Positions 26,901 through 37,505 of a DNA stretch of 64,000 nucleotides are shown in pieces. Source of the DNA: Selaginella tamariscina (Eukaryota > Streptophyta > Lycopodiopsida > Selaginellales > Selaginellaceae). Position 1 is the stretch's first letter; every line of letters begins with the position of its first letter. The DNA lies in assembly GCA_003024785.1 (NCBI GenBank), contig PUQB01000037.1:406443-470442 (forward strand), written 5' to 3'. The notes under the pieces are model-generated. The model was not told the origin of the DNA and did no database searches. It was given only the letters and a program-made list of their open reading frames with translations. The position numbers and the translations under genes were made by a program.

Positions 26901-27769
26901 CACCAAATGGAAAACCAAGATGTTGAAGCTTGGAGGCCGTGAGATTGACAATCGAATTTCCATGCAGCGCATGCTCATAGCATAGTTGTGTGATGTGTTC
27001 TTCATATGTTGGGAATTTAGCACAAATAAAATCAATAACCTCGTCGACACCCCAATCCATCAAATCCATGAGAGACACTTTTGATAACGTTTGAGACATC
27101 TTCTTCCTTGCTCCTGCAATGATAAAACAATGAGAACCCCGCGACCTTAAACTATAGAGTTTGCTTACTAAAAACGTTTTGTCCCTTAGGAAGTCGGTGG
27201 AGTGGACTAGAGGCCCTCTCTACACCAGTCTCAATACTCGCAGAAACCCCTTGACGTTGAGAAGCTGTTGGAGAGAATGAAGATACCCCAACTCGGCCGT
27301 GAGATGTTCTAGAGACCCCAGCTTCATGCCGAGGTCGGCCGTAGGAAGCTGTCGATAATCCAACTTGGCGCCAAGGGCTGGGTCTTACCCCATGTCGATG
27401 TTGAGGACTACACACCTCTGTAGGACCTATTTCGATTGGGGATGCTCGACATCGAGTACCTTGTCTCATCTGATGTCGATCCTGAGGAGTACATGTCATT
27501 GTAGCAAATCGGGGAGGCTCGGCTCGGATCGGAGATCCTGCAAACCGGGATGGATACCCATCTTCAAATCCTAAAAAGCTATCCTCTGGCTGCATATAGA
27601 AATGCAGATCCTCAGCGCTACCCAAAAACCCTTGCCTATGAATGTCTGGTTTCAAAAACCCTTCCTCTACAAAGCACCTCGCATTTATGCCTGTCAATCC
27701 ATTTTTGAAAACATGGCTGCGGCGGGAGTTCCCACTTATTCCAAACACACTTTGTCTGCTCCACTCCAT
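24000..27769 (-). CDS. SAM-domain accessory protein of the CACTA element (TnpA-position gene, multi-exon, disrupted)
   Basis: Exon 1 (27169-27769) codes for a Gln/Arg/Pro/Ser-rich start (MEWSRQSVFGISGN). An intron of about 55 bases leads in phase to exon 2 (from 27113), which begins with basic RARKK and then a sterile alpha motif of about 65 residues: W-GVDEVIDFI, ALHGNSIVNLTASKLQHLGF, GVAEGIVNSIQ. A basic stretch (KRRRSS, PPKKMKM) could be a nuclear signal. Frame breaks near 26385, then FPDGTRYTCPEDF continues. Next come many short acidic exons (24500-25930), then a 3' part (24004-24380) with LPFPPEPD and LCGLGGC resembling the DUF8039 domain of plant transposase-like proteins; that part has one frameshift. 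SAM domains mediate protein oligomerisation; a role in assembling transposase on subterminal repeats is inference. Confidence 0.6.
24955..25690 (-). repeat. tandemly duplicated small-exon units in the SAM gene
   Basis: Three to four diverged units of roughly 190-230 bp. Each has an acidic exon (minus-strand products such as IEGHHIDEDEQ, EANHIDVDKQ and DEEEEHDDIEAP) and a short basic exon (AATNGKLRRPEAE, AATNGIPLRQHGL, VVKNGKQQRFKRQ). Introns of similar sequence (CTAANACATTG-type ends and AAGCATT blocks) separate them. The alternation appears to come from repeated duplication of an exon pair. Confidence 0.65.
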
Positions 27770-28919
27770 TATCTAGAATAGTGGAATGCGAAAACATGCC
27801 CTTTGTATATAAACCACCAGGGTCCGCAACCAATGGTCAGGATCAAATAGCCGATGGACAACCCAGATCTACGAAATCCCTCAAGCATTCTACCGTGTAG
27901 TTGCTGTTAATGGTGCTCTTTATGTACATGTTCATCTTGTTGTTTCAAGGATTTGATGTATGTCTCATGAAAGTGCTTTGTAGATTGATTGTTTCCATTC
28001 TTTTGGACAAGGTTCATTTTCTAGCTCTATTTAATATAATTTATCACAGCGATTGTAGGAAACAAGACAATATAAGGGGGTACACACCAAACCTGAGCAG
28101 ATGCTATATAGTGAGAAAATATCTTGGTAGGTGTATATGCATTACGGATGCTTCCTTGCTTGTGAGCAAAAATAATATGCAATTATGTTATTCAAATCTC
28201 CACAATTGCGAAAAGTGCTTCTGATGCAAAGAATATTATCCAATCCGTGGTTCAATTTTTGACTACAACCTGTTATAACATCAACAGAGAAGGTATGCCT
28301 CTCAAGTTTCACAAACCATTAACATCTGCTAGTCTACTTTGCAGATGTTTCATCAGTTGCTTGGAAGAGAGAAGTGGTTTCCTGGCTACTTCTGAGATCT
28401 TATATGTCGGTGTAGCTAGACATACTAGACATTGTTATCTGAACATATCTCTCGCACACTACTCTGGCTCTATCAACTTCACTCTACCTCAGCTCAAACC
28501 TGATATATGCAGCTAGCTCCATGATGATCAGGCTCCCACCGTGCACTACTTGGATTCACTAGTTAGCATTTGTGAACATACTTGTACCAAAGCTGGTGTA
28601 GGCGTTTTACCACTTCAGGCATTTCTACCACTGCTCCTTCTAGTTAAAGCATGCTAAGGCCACTACAACAACAACACAAATGGCCCATACACACCAAAAA
28701 TAGCAACTTGAAACTTGAAACTTGAAAAATCTTCCAAGGCGTTTGTAGCACGAATCTGTAGGAGATTGCACAGCATCATACGACTCTAGCATGGCCATGA
28801 AATCAGCACAAAAATCACATTCATCATATACATCCATTAGATTGAATATATAGAGGCAAAACTACAACTAGCATTTAGGGTTCATTTTGTTTGATACTGT
28901 GAGTAGGAGGGACAATGTG
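27770..28919. promoter_or_regulatory. divergent promoter region of the two CACTA genes
   Basis: About 1.15 kb lies between the SAM gene start (minus) and the transposase start (plus). A 268-base open frame at 28247-28516 has no recognisable domain. Promoter function is inferred from the head-to-head arrangement; no clear TATA position was assigned. Confidence 0.4.
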
Positions 28920-31900
28920 ATGGCCCCGCCGAATAGGGCAGACGTTCAATGCTTCTGCAAAAGGTGTGGCACAAGAGGGTTGTGGATTTCTCCCCAGCTA
29001 GCTCGTGTTCACAGAAATGCCAAGCGACTATCAATCAAGCAAGCTCAATCTCAGCATCAGGAAAGCAAGAATGTCGACGTCTTTCAATGTAAGTGCCCCA
29101 AGTGTTTGAATGACCAAGGTGAAGGGATTTGGCGGCAAAGGTCTGGGCACAGCAAACACATTGAAGCCGTCCTTCGAGCGTCACAACGTTCATTTGAAGG
29201 ACAGGGTACATATCTTTATTGCCTTGACGTTTATAATTTATTTTGTTCATTCTGTGCAGATGATATAGAGGCTGAGCTCTTTGCACAGACTGGAATGGAT
29301 GTTGAGGCACCCTCTGATCATGAGGAAGCTTTTGAGGACGTAGATGATGCCTTGGATGCAGCAGATTTAGATGCCCAACAAGATTTGCGGCCAATTCTCC
29401 AAGTGTCGAAACCCATACATCGTGATGACCAAATTTTCATGAAAGTTTTGGAGCTTTTGTCAATTTGCCATCAACACATGTGCTCTGAATCTTTCATCGA
29501 CAAACTTTTGAAGATAATTTTTGGGAAGAGAGGTCCTGAAGGGGAGTGTCTGGCTGCATTATTGAGCACCCGAGGAAATTGGAATGGCCGCCTTCGAAAC
29601 ATAAAGGTCCCACATAGTTGGGACACTTTGAAGAGTATGTATAGGCTTCTTGGGATTCCAGAGCTTGAGAGGCATGCAGTATGCTTTCATACAGGAGGCC
29701 AACCTTATGAATTCCCCATGTACATTGACCAGAAGATGACAGTAGCTAAAAAGAGTGAACAATGCCCAATCTGCAAAAAGTATCGACAACAAGCTGTGGA
29801 ATATATTTATATCCCCTTAGCACCTCGGTTACAAGTAAGATGCAAGTCCAGCACTGTGAACTACAACGACTTGACCCCTTTCGAGACTTCACCAACAAGA
29901 AAAATCGGAAGGAGATCTGGCACTGTGCAAAATGGGAACGCTACTCTGCTTTTTGGGATCCAAGATTGGAGTGGGAATTACCAGCACACTGTAAATGTTC
30001 CAGATACATTCAAGCTTGGCCTTCAAAGCATGAAGCATTGTTACAAGCAGAGAAGACAGCTACACGGATGGTGTGTATGAAGTTCAATGCCCTACATGCA
30101 AATCGAAATTCAACCACAGGCCAATATATGTCAAAGGCAACCCACGGAATTTGGCCCTTATGATTCACGCAGATGGATTCAAGGCAAATACTACGAGAGT
30201 GAAGAATGTATATGCCTTCAATGTCGTGGTTATGAACGGTGGAAGCCGTGGTCTTAAAGAGGTTGAGGAGCTTGTGTTGCCGAGCTTATATGTCAACAAG
30301 GAACCACTGCAACATGGTCCAGATTGCTTGGATATTTTTTTCAACCGCTTAGTGACTGAGCTCGAGCAACTATTCTATGAAGGCGTTCCAGTTCAGTATG
30401 CAATGGAGATCAATGGACAACCACGTCAATTTCAGCAACGTGCCATGGTTTTTGCACTAACTGCTGATTTGGTGGCAACCTGTGAGCTCGTGAAGATGTC
30501 ATTTAGTAAGTTTTTTTTGTTTTTGAAGAAATAGATATTTCATATCAATGTTTGGTTCTAATTTTGGTTTTTAGTGGGAAGCGTACCATGTAGACGTTGC
30601 TTGGTGACTACTAATAACAGGAAGTACACTGAGGTACTGAAGAAGACACGCTTCCCAGATGAGAGCCGACATATGAAGCATGTTGAGGCTGGGGTTAAAC
30701 ATCTTGAAGAAGGTTCCCAATCAGAGGCTTGGGATCTTGGAGTGAGAGGTAAATCTGTGCTTATGAGGCTTTGGGAACAACAAGGATTTGATATTCTGCA
30801 TGATACTGTCTGGGATGCACTACACACAATTGCACTAAAATTGTGTAAAGTGACAAATGAGGTGATGTGGGAAACTTTGAAGAAGGAGAAAAAGGCGAAA
30901 GTTGCAGAAGCACGACTAAGAACCATGCTTGCAGCTAGGACCTCACAAATGAGAAGAGGACGACCACCTGACAAGCCGTCTGAGCGGATTAGTTTTGGAA
31001 AGCGGACGAGCACCAACATTTTTCACAGTGGTATGCCAACTATGTTTTTGCAAACTTATTTTCTGATCCTAGGGATGAGGAGCTTTGTAAGCTCACGACA
31101 GAGATCACCCGACTTTTTTATGATTATGCAAGGGACAATGGCTGGTCTGATGACACACTACACATAGCACAGAAACTTTGTCAAGCGTGGCGTGTGAAGT
31201 GGGTGGAAAGGCATGGAGAGGATGCGATGATATTGCTACATGCAGTAGGTGCTGGACATCTTTTTGATGACATCCGCCGAATTGGGCCGTGTGACTGTAC
31301 TTGGTGTTATACTTTTGAGCGTTTATTTTCAGAGCTCAACAGGGTGAAGACAAACTCTAAGCGATAACATTTAGTAGGCATCATAACAGGCTTTTTTTCT
31401 CAAGGATCCAAAGGTTACTTTCGAGTGAACAAGAAGGATTGAACCCAGAGGAGAGGTGGGAACATGTTTTATTAACATGCATTGTTGGAGCAGAACATGG
31501 GAAACCAAATTCAGGTAAGAAAAAGTATTTATTTCTTTGTTTGTAGCTAATTTGGCTTTTTTTTACCAAGGTTACATAAATGCTGGAAGTCAAGACATTG
31601 CAAAGCAGATATGGGAAAGAGCTACAGACTCTGATTGGGAGGATTTAATAGCTGAGAAAGGAGTAGTCATTGGAGCTAGAAAGGTCAGTTGAAGTTGAGG
31701 TTGGTGCATTGGCAGCTATGTACAACAAGGATCCGCTTGTGTTGGAGGGCATAGAGGTCATTGTATTCCAACAACTTCTAATGGCTGGCAGTATTTTTGG
31801 ACGGAAAAACTCGAATTTGGTCATCAAGAACAACAACATTATGGATCTTCCTATAATTGCAAGATTCAGATATGCTTTTGTTGTATACCTCGATGGCCAG

Positions 31901-32491
31901 TACAAGGTAAATATACAATAGTTTATATGTGGGTGTAACTAACATCCCTGACTTATAGGTATTATTTGCAGCGGATCAGTATCGTTATGAGTATGTACAG
32001 AGGAAGGTGGCTATTGATCAATTTAGCGAATGCACTTACTCGCAAAACAGGAGAAGAAGTTTTCATCTGAATGCATTTTGCCAGTAAGTTTCATTCAACG
32101 TGAGATTTGTATTTTGCCAATTAGGGATGGAAAGCACCCAGGTATAAAGCTCGCATGGGAGATCAAGACCCTCACAGCCAGTCGCTTCTTTCAAAATGTG
32201 GACACAGATATAACGCCAGCAATCTACCCAGTGTCTGGTGATATTATACAACTTCGAGCTCCAAAGTATGCCAAAGAACCGTGGTTTGGTTTGGTGACAG
32301 AGGTAGAGTATAATTTGAAGAAAGTGAAGGTCACTTGGCTTAAAAAAATTGATGATGATGACTCTGATTACTTGAAATTTTTGTTGGATCTCCCGAACCT
32401 GACTTGGCTTGCATGGGATTCAATCGTCAAGTCTTTTGAAGTACACAAGAAAGTAGTATATGATCATAAAGTTGTATTTTTTGTTAAATAG
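28920..32491 (+). pseudogene. Tnp2-like CACTA transposase, multi-exon with frame breaks
   Basis: DDE-type transposase that would cut and paste the CACTA element. ATG at 28920, followed by a zinc cluster CFCKRCGTRGLW. Exon 1 ends at 29205, exon 2 starts at 29260, and another intron is 30506-30574. Landmarks in order are LLGIPELERHAVC, CPICKKYRQ, YIYIPLAPRLQ, the Tnp2 signature PRNLALMIHADGFKANTT (first catalytic Asp, near 30160), PCRRCLVTT, and FERLFSELNRVKTNSKR near 31320, matching the Glu-containing end of Tnp2 proteins. Frame changes near 29880 and 30070 do not look like introns. The tail to 32491 ends in an acidic/hydrophobic region (KKIDDDDSDYLKFL). It resembles the Tnp2 branch with an N-terminal Cys cluster known from fungi and animals more than the classic maize En/Spm type. 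Confidence 0.75.
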
Positions 32492-32744
32492 ATTTAAATA
32501 TTATCATATATTTTTCTGTGTTACTTTTTGAAACATGTACACAAAAAAGGAAGATAACAAAATGAACTACTACACAAACTAATCAAACCGGAATGCCTAT
32601 GTGTTCTTAAGATGTAAAAAAAAAATCGTCAAAAACACACTCAACATATGAGTTCTTACATATGTTTCTAAGTTTTCAACATAAAACATCGATACACATG
32701 TGTTTCTTTACCTTTGTGTATGTGTTTTATTATGGAGTTTTTGG

Positions 32745-32757
32745 AACTTTTCCAGTG
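32745..32757 (-). repeat. right terminal inverted repeat of the CACTA element
   Basis: AACTTTTCCAGTG, the reverse complement of CACTGGAAAAGTT, followed by the target copy TTT. Subterminal CATATG and ACATGTGT motifs lie at 32640-32705. Confidence 0.88.
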
Positions 32758-32783
32758 TTTCATGACAACCCGATGTCCGGACA

Positions 32784-33309
32784 TGTCATAGTTTTTACTA
32801 TGACTCGACCCTTTACTTTAAACATTGACTGTTGTTACCTACTGTACTATGTTGACGAACCCTAAATGTAGTAAAAAACAGCCTCGCTTAGTGCACTTAG
32901 GTGTTTAGGGTAGTCCGGCCGGCTATCTTTAGATGTCGCGAGAAACTCTAAGCAAAGGTAGCACTTACCTTCTAGAAAAAACCCACCCCGATTTTAACAC
33001 CCTAGTTAAGATGAGTTTGGCATGTTAAATGGTTAAGAACACCCCTAGGGTTGACCTAACCCTAGGGTTGCCGTAACCCACGCCCTAAAACCCCACCCCC
33101 CTTGGGTAGGGTTTAGGGGTAGGGGTTAGTGTGCAAACTCATCTCATTAACTAAGAGGCTGGCATTTAGTGCCAGCCCATTTACACATACAGGAAAATAA
33201 GGGGGGGGGGGGGGGGCTCTGTCACATAAATAAGGTAGAGTATATGTAGGAGAGCTCATGGGTTCATGACTGAGTTCATTGCTCTTCTGTCGATGCAAGC
33301 TTTAGCTTG
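32784..33309 (+). repeat. element B left LTR, first segment
   Basis: Begins TGTCATAGTTTTTACTATG, an inverted repeat, and runs to the GCTTG site at 33305-33309 where a solo LTR of the same family inserted. It contains a run of 16 G at about 33201-33216. About 70 bp of extra CCCTAA/GGGTTT-rich sequence at 33060-33126 is missing from the right LTR. Confidence 0.88.
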
Positions 33310-34080
33310 TGTCATAGTTTTTACTATGACTCAACCCTTTACTTTGGACGTTGACTGTTGTTACCTACTGTACTATGTTGATAAGCCCTAGGTGTAGAAG
33401 AAACAGGCCCGCTTAGTGCACTTGGATATCTAGTGATGGTCCGGCCGGGTGTCATTAGGTATTTACAAGAAACTCTGGGCGAAGCTAGCACTTCCATCTA
33501 GAAAACTCTTACCTTGGTTTTCCATGTCTCGGTTGGATTAATGGCTAGTTCCGGTGAGTTCGACATGTCAGATATGCTTAGAAATACCCCCAGGTTTGAC
33601 AGGTTAGGGTTTAGGGGTCGATGGATAACTCACCAAGTATGTTCCCTTTGGGAATGAGATTTCAGTGCTAGCCCACTTATGTAAACAGGAAAACGGGGGG
33701 GGGGGCTCTGTCACATAAATAAGGTAGTATGTAGTGGGAGAGCTCCTGGGTTCATGACTGAGTTCGTTGCTCTTCTGCCGGTGCAAGCTCTAGCTTGTGT
33801 CGTTAAGGCACAACCCTTTGTTGTGCCGCCCTAACTTCCAGATGCCAGGGGTACGTCCCACTTCGGGTAGCCTACCCTTAACGTTGGCGAATCCATGCCT
33901 AGGAGGTCTTGTCGGAATGCACGTTCCAAGAGGCAGAGGTTGAGGCTTGTCTCCAGCCTCCTCCTCCACGTCAAGCTAAGAGCAACACTCACAGCTAACT
34001 AGGGCACGTTCGTGTCTTTGTCCAACTGTGGTTGTGGGTTCTTGATTGACAAGGGTTTCCTTATCGGGTCTTGAGGGAAC

Positions 34081-34654
34081 TGTCAAGCCACGATCCAAGA
34101 AACAGGAAGAGAGCAGGATTCCAAGGACATGAAGGCTTGACTCAGGAACAGGACCGAGAGCAGGACAGGAACCAGGAATAGGAACAGGACGGATCTAGGA
34201 GTAGGACAGGATTAGGATAGGATCCGGGAGCAAGACAGGAAAGCACAGGATAGGATCCGGGAGCAAAACAGGAACAGGACAGGATCCCGGAGCAGGACAG
34301 GATCCAGGAACAGGACAGGAAACAAGACAAGACAAGATTGATCGTAGTAAGACTGGTGTTGATAGTAACTGATTGTACAACAATTAGGTCGGAGCTTTTA
34401 TGCTCACAACTCCAAGAGCTAATCTAGGCATGCATGCAAAAGTGGTTGCATGCATGCAAAAGTGATTGCATGCATGCAGAGGCTAAGATGAGTCCACATG
34501 TCCCTTATCCTCTAGGCATATCCTGTGGCATATCCTGTAGGAATATCCTGCAACCGAATCCTGTGTCCGGAATCCTGGTAGGAGTATCCTGTAGGAAAAT
34601 CCTGCAACCCATGTCCTGTATCCGGAATCCTGTATTCTGTATCGGGTCGTGACA
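34081..34654 (-). repeat. chromovirus 3' LTR
   Basis: TGTCAAGCCACGAT at one end and ATCGGGTCGTGACA at the other; the ends are imperfect inverted repeats over about 14 bp. Contains GCATGCATGCAAAAGTG tandem units (one more than in the other LTR) and strings of AGGAACAGGACAGG. Confidence 0.93.
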
Positions 34655-34665
34655 GCACCTCCTCC

Positions 34666-35754
34666 CTAAAGACGAGTTCCACGAGTCTTGGGACCTGGTT
34701 TAGCAGGATAATGCCGATGGAAGGCAGCAACCTTGGAAGAAGCATGGAGTAAGTTGGATGCAGGTTCCCAAGTGCGATCAGTAGGCAGGTACCCTTTCCA
34801 ATCCACCAAGTATTGGAGTTGGTGACGATGAAGACGAGAGTCAAGGATGGCTGCGACTTCGTACTCAGGTTCCGTGTCAATGACCACAGGAGGGGGAGGA
34901 GAAGAAACACGACCAGGAAGAGAAGAAGGATGATACGGCTCCAACAAAGAGGTGTGAAACACAGGATGAAGTTTCACCGTGGATGGTAACTCGAGTCGGA
35001 AAGCTACAGGATTTACCTCCGCCACGATCCTATAAGGGCCCAATCGTTGAAAATCCAACTTAGAAGAAGGCCTGTTGGTGCGAATGTGTCGACGAAGAAG
35101 CCACACGAGATCACCAATCTTGTATGCAGGTGCCGGCTGTCGGTGAGCATCAGCATGATGCTTGTATCGTTCCTGTGCCTGTTGAAGATGAACCTGGAGA
35201 TCATCCTGTACCTGCCGAAGATGCTGAAGACGATCCTGTACTGCAGGAGCGGAAGAAGGAGAAGCGGTAGGAGCAAAGTCAAAACGTGGATGGTGGCCTG
35301 TAAGAGCAAAGAAAGGTGTCTGTCCTGTAGATGCGTGGATGGAGTTGTTGTAGGCAAACTCTGCCATTGGAAGGAGGTCCAACCAGTTGTCCTGCTGGTA
35401 ACTGATGAAGCAACGAAGATACTGTTCTAAGGTCTGAATTGTGCGTTCGGACTGCCCATCGGTTTGTGGGTGATATCCTGAAGAAAGATCCGCTTTGACC
35501 TGTAGACTCCGAAGAAGCTCTCGCCAAAACTTGGACATGAATTGTGGACCTCGATCGGAAACAATGCTCTCAGGAAGACCATGATGTCGGAACACCTCGC
35601 GGATCACCAACTCGGCAGTTGTCTGACCTGTAGCTGTCTTGTTGCAGGGTAGGAAATGAGCCTGCTTGGTGAAACGGTCAACCACCACAAGAACTGCATC
35701 AAATCCACGGAAGGAGGAAGATCTGTGAGGAAATCCATAGAAATGGATCTCCAA
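34666..35754 (-). CDS. chromovirus integrase core and chromodomain
   Basis: Continues integrase after the frameshift: VVVDRFTKQAHFLPC, second Asp in SIVSDRGPQF, Glu in TDGQSERTIQTLEQYLR. The GPYRIVAEVNPVAFRLELP region and HPVFHTSLLEPY motif come next. The C-terminal chromodomain is EYEVAAILDSRLHR then YLVDWKGYLPTDRTWEP, with the aromatic residues used to bind methyl-lysine histone tails. Chromodomains direct such elements to heterochromatin. The frame ends at 34666, twelve bases inside the 3' LTR boundary. Confidence 0.92.
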   Translation of the reverse strand: MEIHFYGFPHRSSSFRGFDAVLVVVDRFTKQAHFLPCNKTATGQTTAELVIREVFRHHGLPESIVSDRGPQFMSKFWRELLRSLQVKADLSSGYHPQTDGQSERTIQTLEQYLRCFISYQQDNWLDLLPMAEFAYNNSIHASTGQTPFFALTGHHPRFDFAPTASPSSAPAVQDRLQHLRQVQDDLQVHLQQAQERYKHHADAHRQPAPAYKIGDLVWLLRRHIRTNRPSSKLDFQRLGPYRIVAEVNPVAFRLELPSTVKLHPVFHTSLLEPYHPSSLPGRVSSPPPPVVIDTEPEYEVAAILDSRLHRHQLQYLVDWKGYLPTDRTWEPASNLLHASSKVAAFHRHYPAKPGPKTRGTRL

Positions 35755-37505
35755 GGAGCAGACGGAACAGGAAGAGGACGAAGAAGACCAGAGGGTGCAT
35801 GATGAGGCATCTTCGACCTGCTACAAGTGTCACAACTCCGTACAAACCTCTCCACAAAACCTCGCAACCCAGGCCACCAATAGTTGCGAGTCACCAATTC
35901 CACTGTCTTGGCCACACCAAAATGTCCTGTAGCCGGGGTATCATGACAATCCTGTACCACACGAGTCCTAGAAATACCAACAGGAACGTACAGGAGACCT
36001 TCCCGGTACAGGAGTCCATCCTGTATGGTGAATAGGTTGTAGTCTGGACGGGAACTGGAGGAAGAGGAACTTGCAACGTCAGGATGAATGTGTGAGAACA
36101 CATTCTTTCCCAAGTCGTCTGTAGGCAACTGCGAACGAACGTCCTGTAGGAGTGTTGAATTTGCTGGAGCCTGATGAACCTGCAGTGCCGCAAGCCGGAA
36201 ACGATCAGGACCCAACAACACTTGCCTTTGACCGTCAAATGCAGGATCGCCCGGGCTTGGTGCAAGGTAAGAGCGCCTAGACAATGCGTCCGCCTTGCCA
36301 TTCCGAAAGCCGGGCCTGTAGACGATGACGAAGTCAAAACGTGATAGGAACTCTGCCCACCTAGCCTGTCGCCGACTGAGGACCCGAGCCGTTTGAAAGT
36401 ACTCCAGGTTCTTGTGATCCGTAAGAACTTGTACAGGATGTGCAGCACCTTCCAGGAAATGCCGCCATTCCTCAAACGAATCCACAATGGCCTTGAGTTC
36501 CTTGTCATGAATCTCGTAGTTGATCTCCGCCGACAGGAACTTACGAGAGTGAAAGGCTACAGGATGAAGCAACTTGTCCTCTCCAACTTGCGATAGGACG
36601 GATCCTACTGCAAAATCCGAGGCATCTGCTTCAATGAAGAAAGGATGAGAAGGGTCAGGATGTGCTAAAATCGGAGCTGTCGTGAAAACGTCCTTGAGTG
36701 TTGTGAACGCGTGTTCCGCCTTGTCGGACCAAGAGAAAAGTCCTGTGCGCTTGGTGAGTTCTGTGAGTGGAAGTACACGCTTGGAGAAGTCCTGTATGAA
36801 CCGCCTGTAGAAGTTTGCAAAGCCAAGGAAACATTGTACATCTCGTACCGACTTGGGCCTCTCCCACTCCACGATGGTCTTCACCTTGTGCATGTCCATG
36901 GAAACGCCAGCAGGAGAGACGATGTAGCCCAAGAACTCCACCGAATCCCTATCGAAAAAACACTTCTCCAACTTCGCGTACAGGCCATGCTCGCGAAGCC
37001 GCTCTAAAACTAGTCGTACATGCTTGTCATGTGCCGCCTGGTCCTTGGAGAAAATCAAGATGTCGTCGAGGTAGATCACCACAAACTGGTCCAAGAAGTC
37101 ACGGAAAATGTCGTTCACCATGTGTTGGAATACAGCTGGGGCATTGGTAAGGCCGAAAGGCATTACCGTGTACTCAAAATGTCCATACCTTGTACGAAAG
37201 GCAGTCTTCCACTCATCGCCGGGACGAATCCGTACAAGGTTGTAGGCTCCTCGTAAGTCGATCTTCGTGAACACCTTTGCCCCTCGCAGCCGATCGAGAA
37301 GTTCCGGGATCAATGGCAACGGATACCGATTCCGAATGGTGACTTGATTCAAACCCCTGTAGTCCACCACCAAACGTAAACTCCCATCCTTCTTCTTGAC
37401 AAAGAAGATAGGAGCTCCTGCAGGGGACTTTGAGTGACGAATGAAGCCGGATCCTAAGTTGTCCTCGATGTATTGACGAAGAACCTCCAACTCTGTGGGT
37501 GACAA
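35604..37505 (-). CDS. pol: chromovirus reverse transcriptase, RNase H and start of integrase
   Basis: The frame is open upstream of 37505 to about 37640. Reverse transcriptase motifs: VDYRGLNQVTIRNRYPLP, TVMPFGLTNAPAVFQ, and catalytic IYLDDILIF. RNase H: FFIEADASDFAVGSVLSQ, VLTDHKNLEYF, GKADALSRR. Integrase zinc finger: HDTPATGHFGVAKT with CDTCSRSK. It reaches the first catalytic Asp (SMDFLTDLPPSV) and then loses frame near 35700; the rest of integrase follows in another frame. Codons are rich in CCTGTA/TACAGG, unlike gag. Confidence 0.92.
   Translation of the reverse strand: MSPTELEVLRQYIEDNLGSGFIRHSKSPAGAPIFFVKKKDGSLRLVVDYRGLNQVTIRNRYPLPLIPELLDRLRGAKVFTKIDLRGAYNLVRIRPGDEWKTAFRTRYGHFEYTVMPFGLTNAPAVFQHMVNDIFRDFLDQFVVIYLDDILIFSKDQAAHDKHVRLVLERLREHGLYAKLEKCFFDRDSVEFLGYIVSPAGVSMDMHKVKTIVEWERPKSVRDVQCFLGFANFYRRFIQDFSKRVLPLTELTKRTGLFSWSDKAEHAFTTLKDVFTTAPILAHPDPSHPFFIEADASDFAVGSVLSQVGEDKLLHPVAFHSRKFLSAEINYEIHDKELKAIVDSFEEWRHFLEGAAHPVQVLTDHKNLEYFQTARVLSRRQARWAEFLSRFDFVIVYRPGFRNGKADALSRRSYLAPSPGDPAFDGQRQVLLGPDRFRLAALQVHQAPANSTLLQDVRSQLPTDDLGKNVFSHIHPDVASSSSSSSRPDYNLFTIQDGLLYREGLLYVPVGISRTRVVQDCHDTPATGHFGVAKTVELVTRNYWWPGLRGFVERFVRSCDTCSRSKMPHHAPSGLLRPLPVPSAPWRSISMDFLTDLPPSVDLMQFLWWLTVSPSRLISYPATRQLQVRQLPSW

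Larger units (their letters stand above)
23158..32757. mobile_element. CACTA (EnSpm/CMC) DNA transposon, 9.6 kb, nested in G1
   Basis: Terminal inverted repeats start CACTGGAAATGTT (left) and CACTGGAAAAGTT (right, reverse complement), identical at 12 of 13 bases. A 3-bp duplication TTT flanks it (23155-23157 and 32758-32760), as expected for CACTA elements. Subterminal ACATATG-type motifs occur inside both ends. It carries two divergent genes: a Tnp2-like transposase on plus (28920-32491) and a SAM-domain gene on minus (about 24000-27769). Both contain frame breaks, so this copy is probably not autonomous today. Confidence 0.9.

Noticed and set aside
28247..28516. 89-codon open frame between the CACTA genes
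   Set aside because: No domain, no splice context, composition like non-coding surroundings.
34195..34383. Repetitive Ser/Cys/Pro open frames in the chromovirus LTRs
   Set aside because: Translation of GGACAGGAACAGG repeats; not in the gag-pol arrangement.
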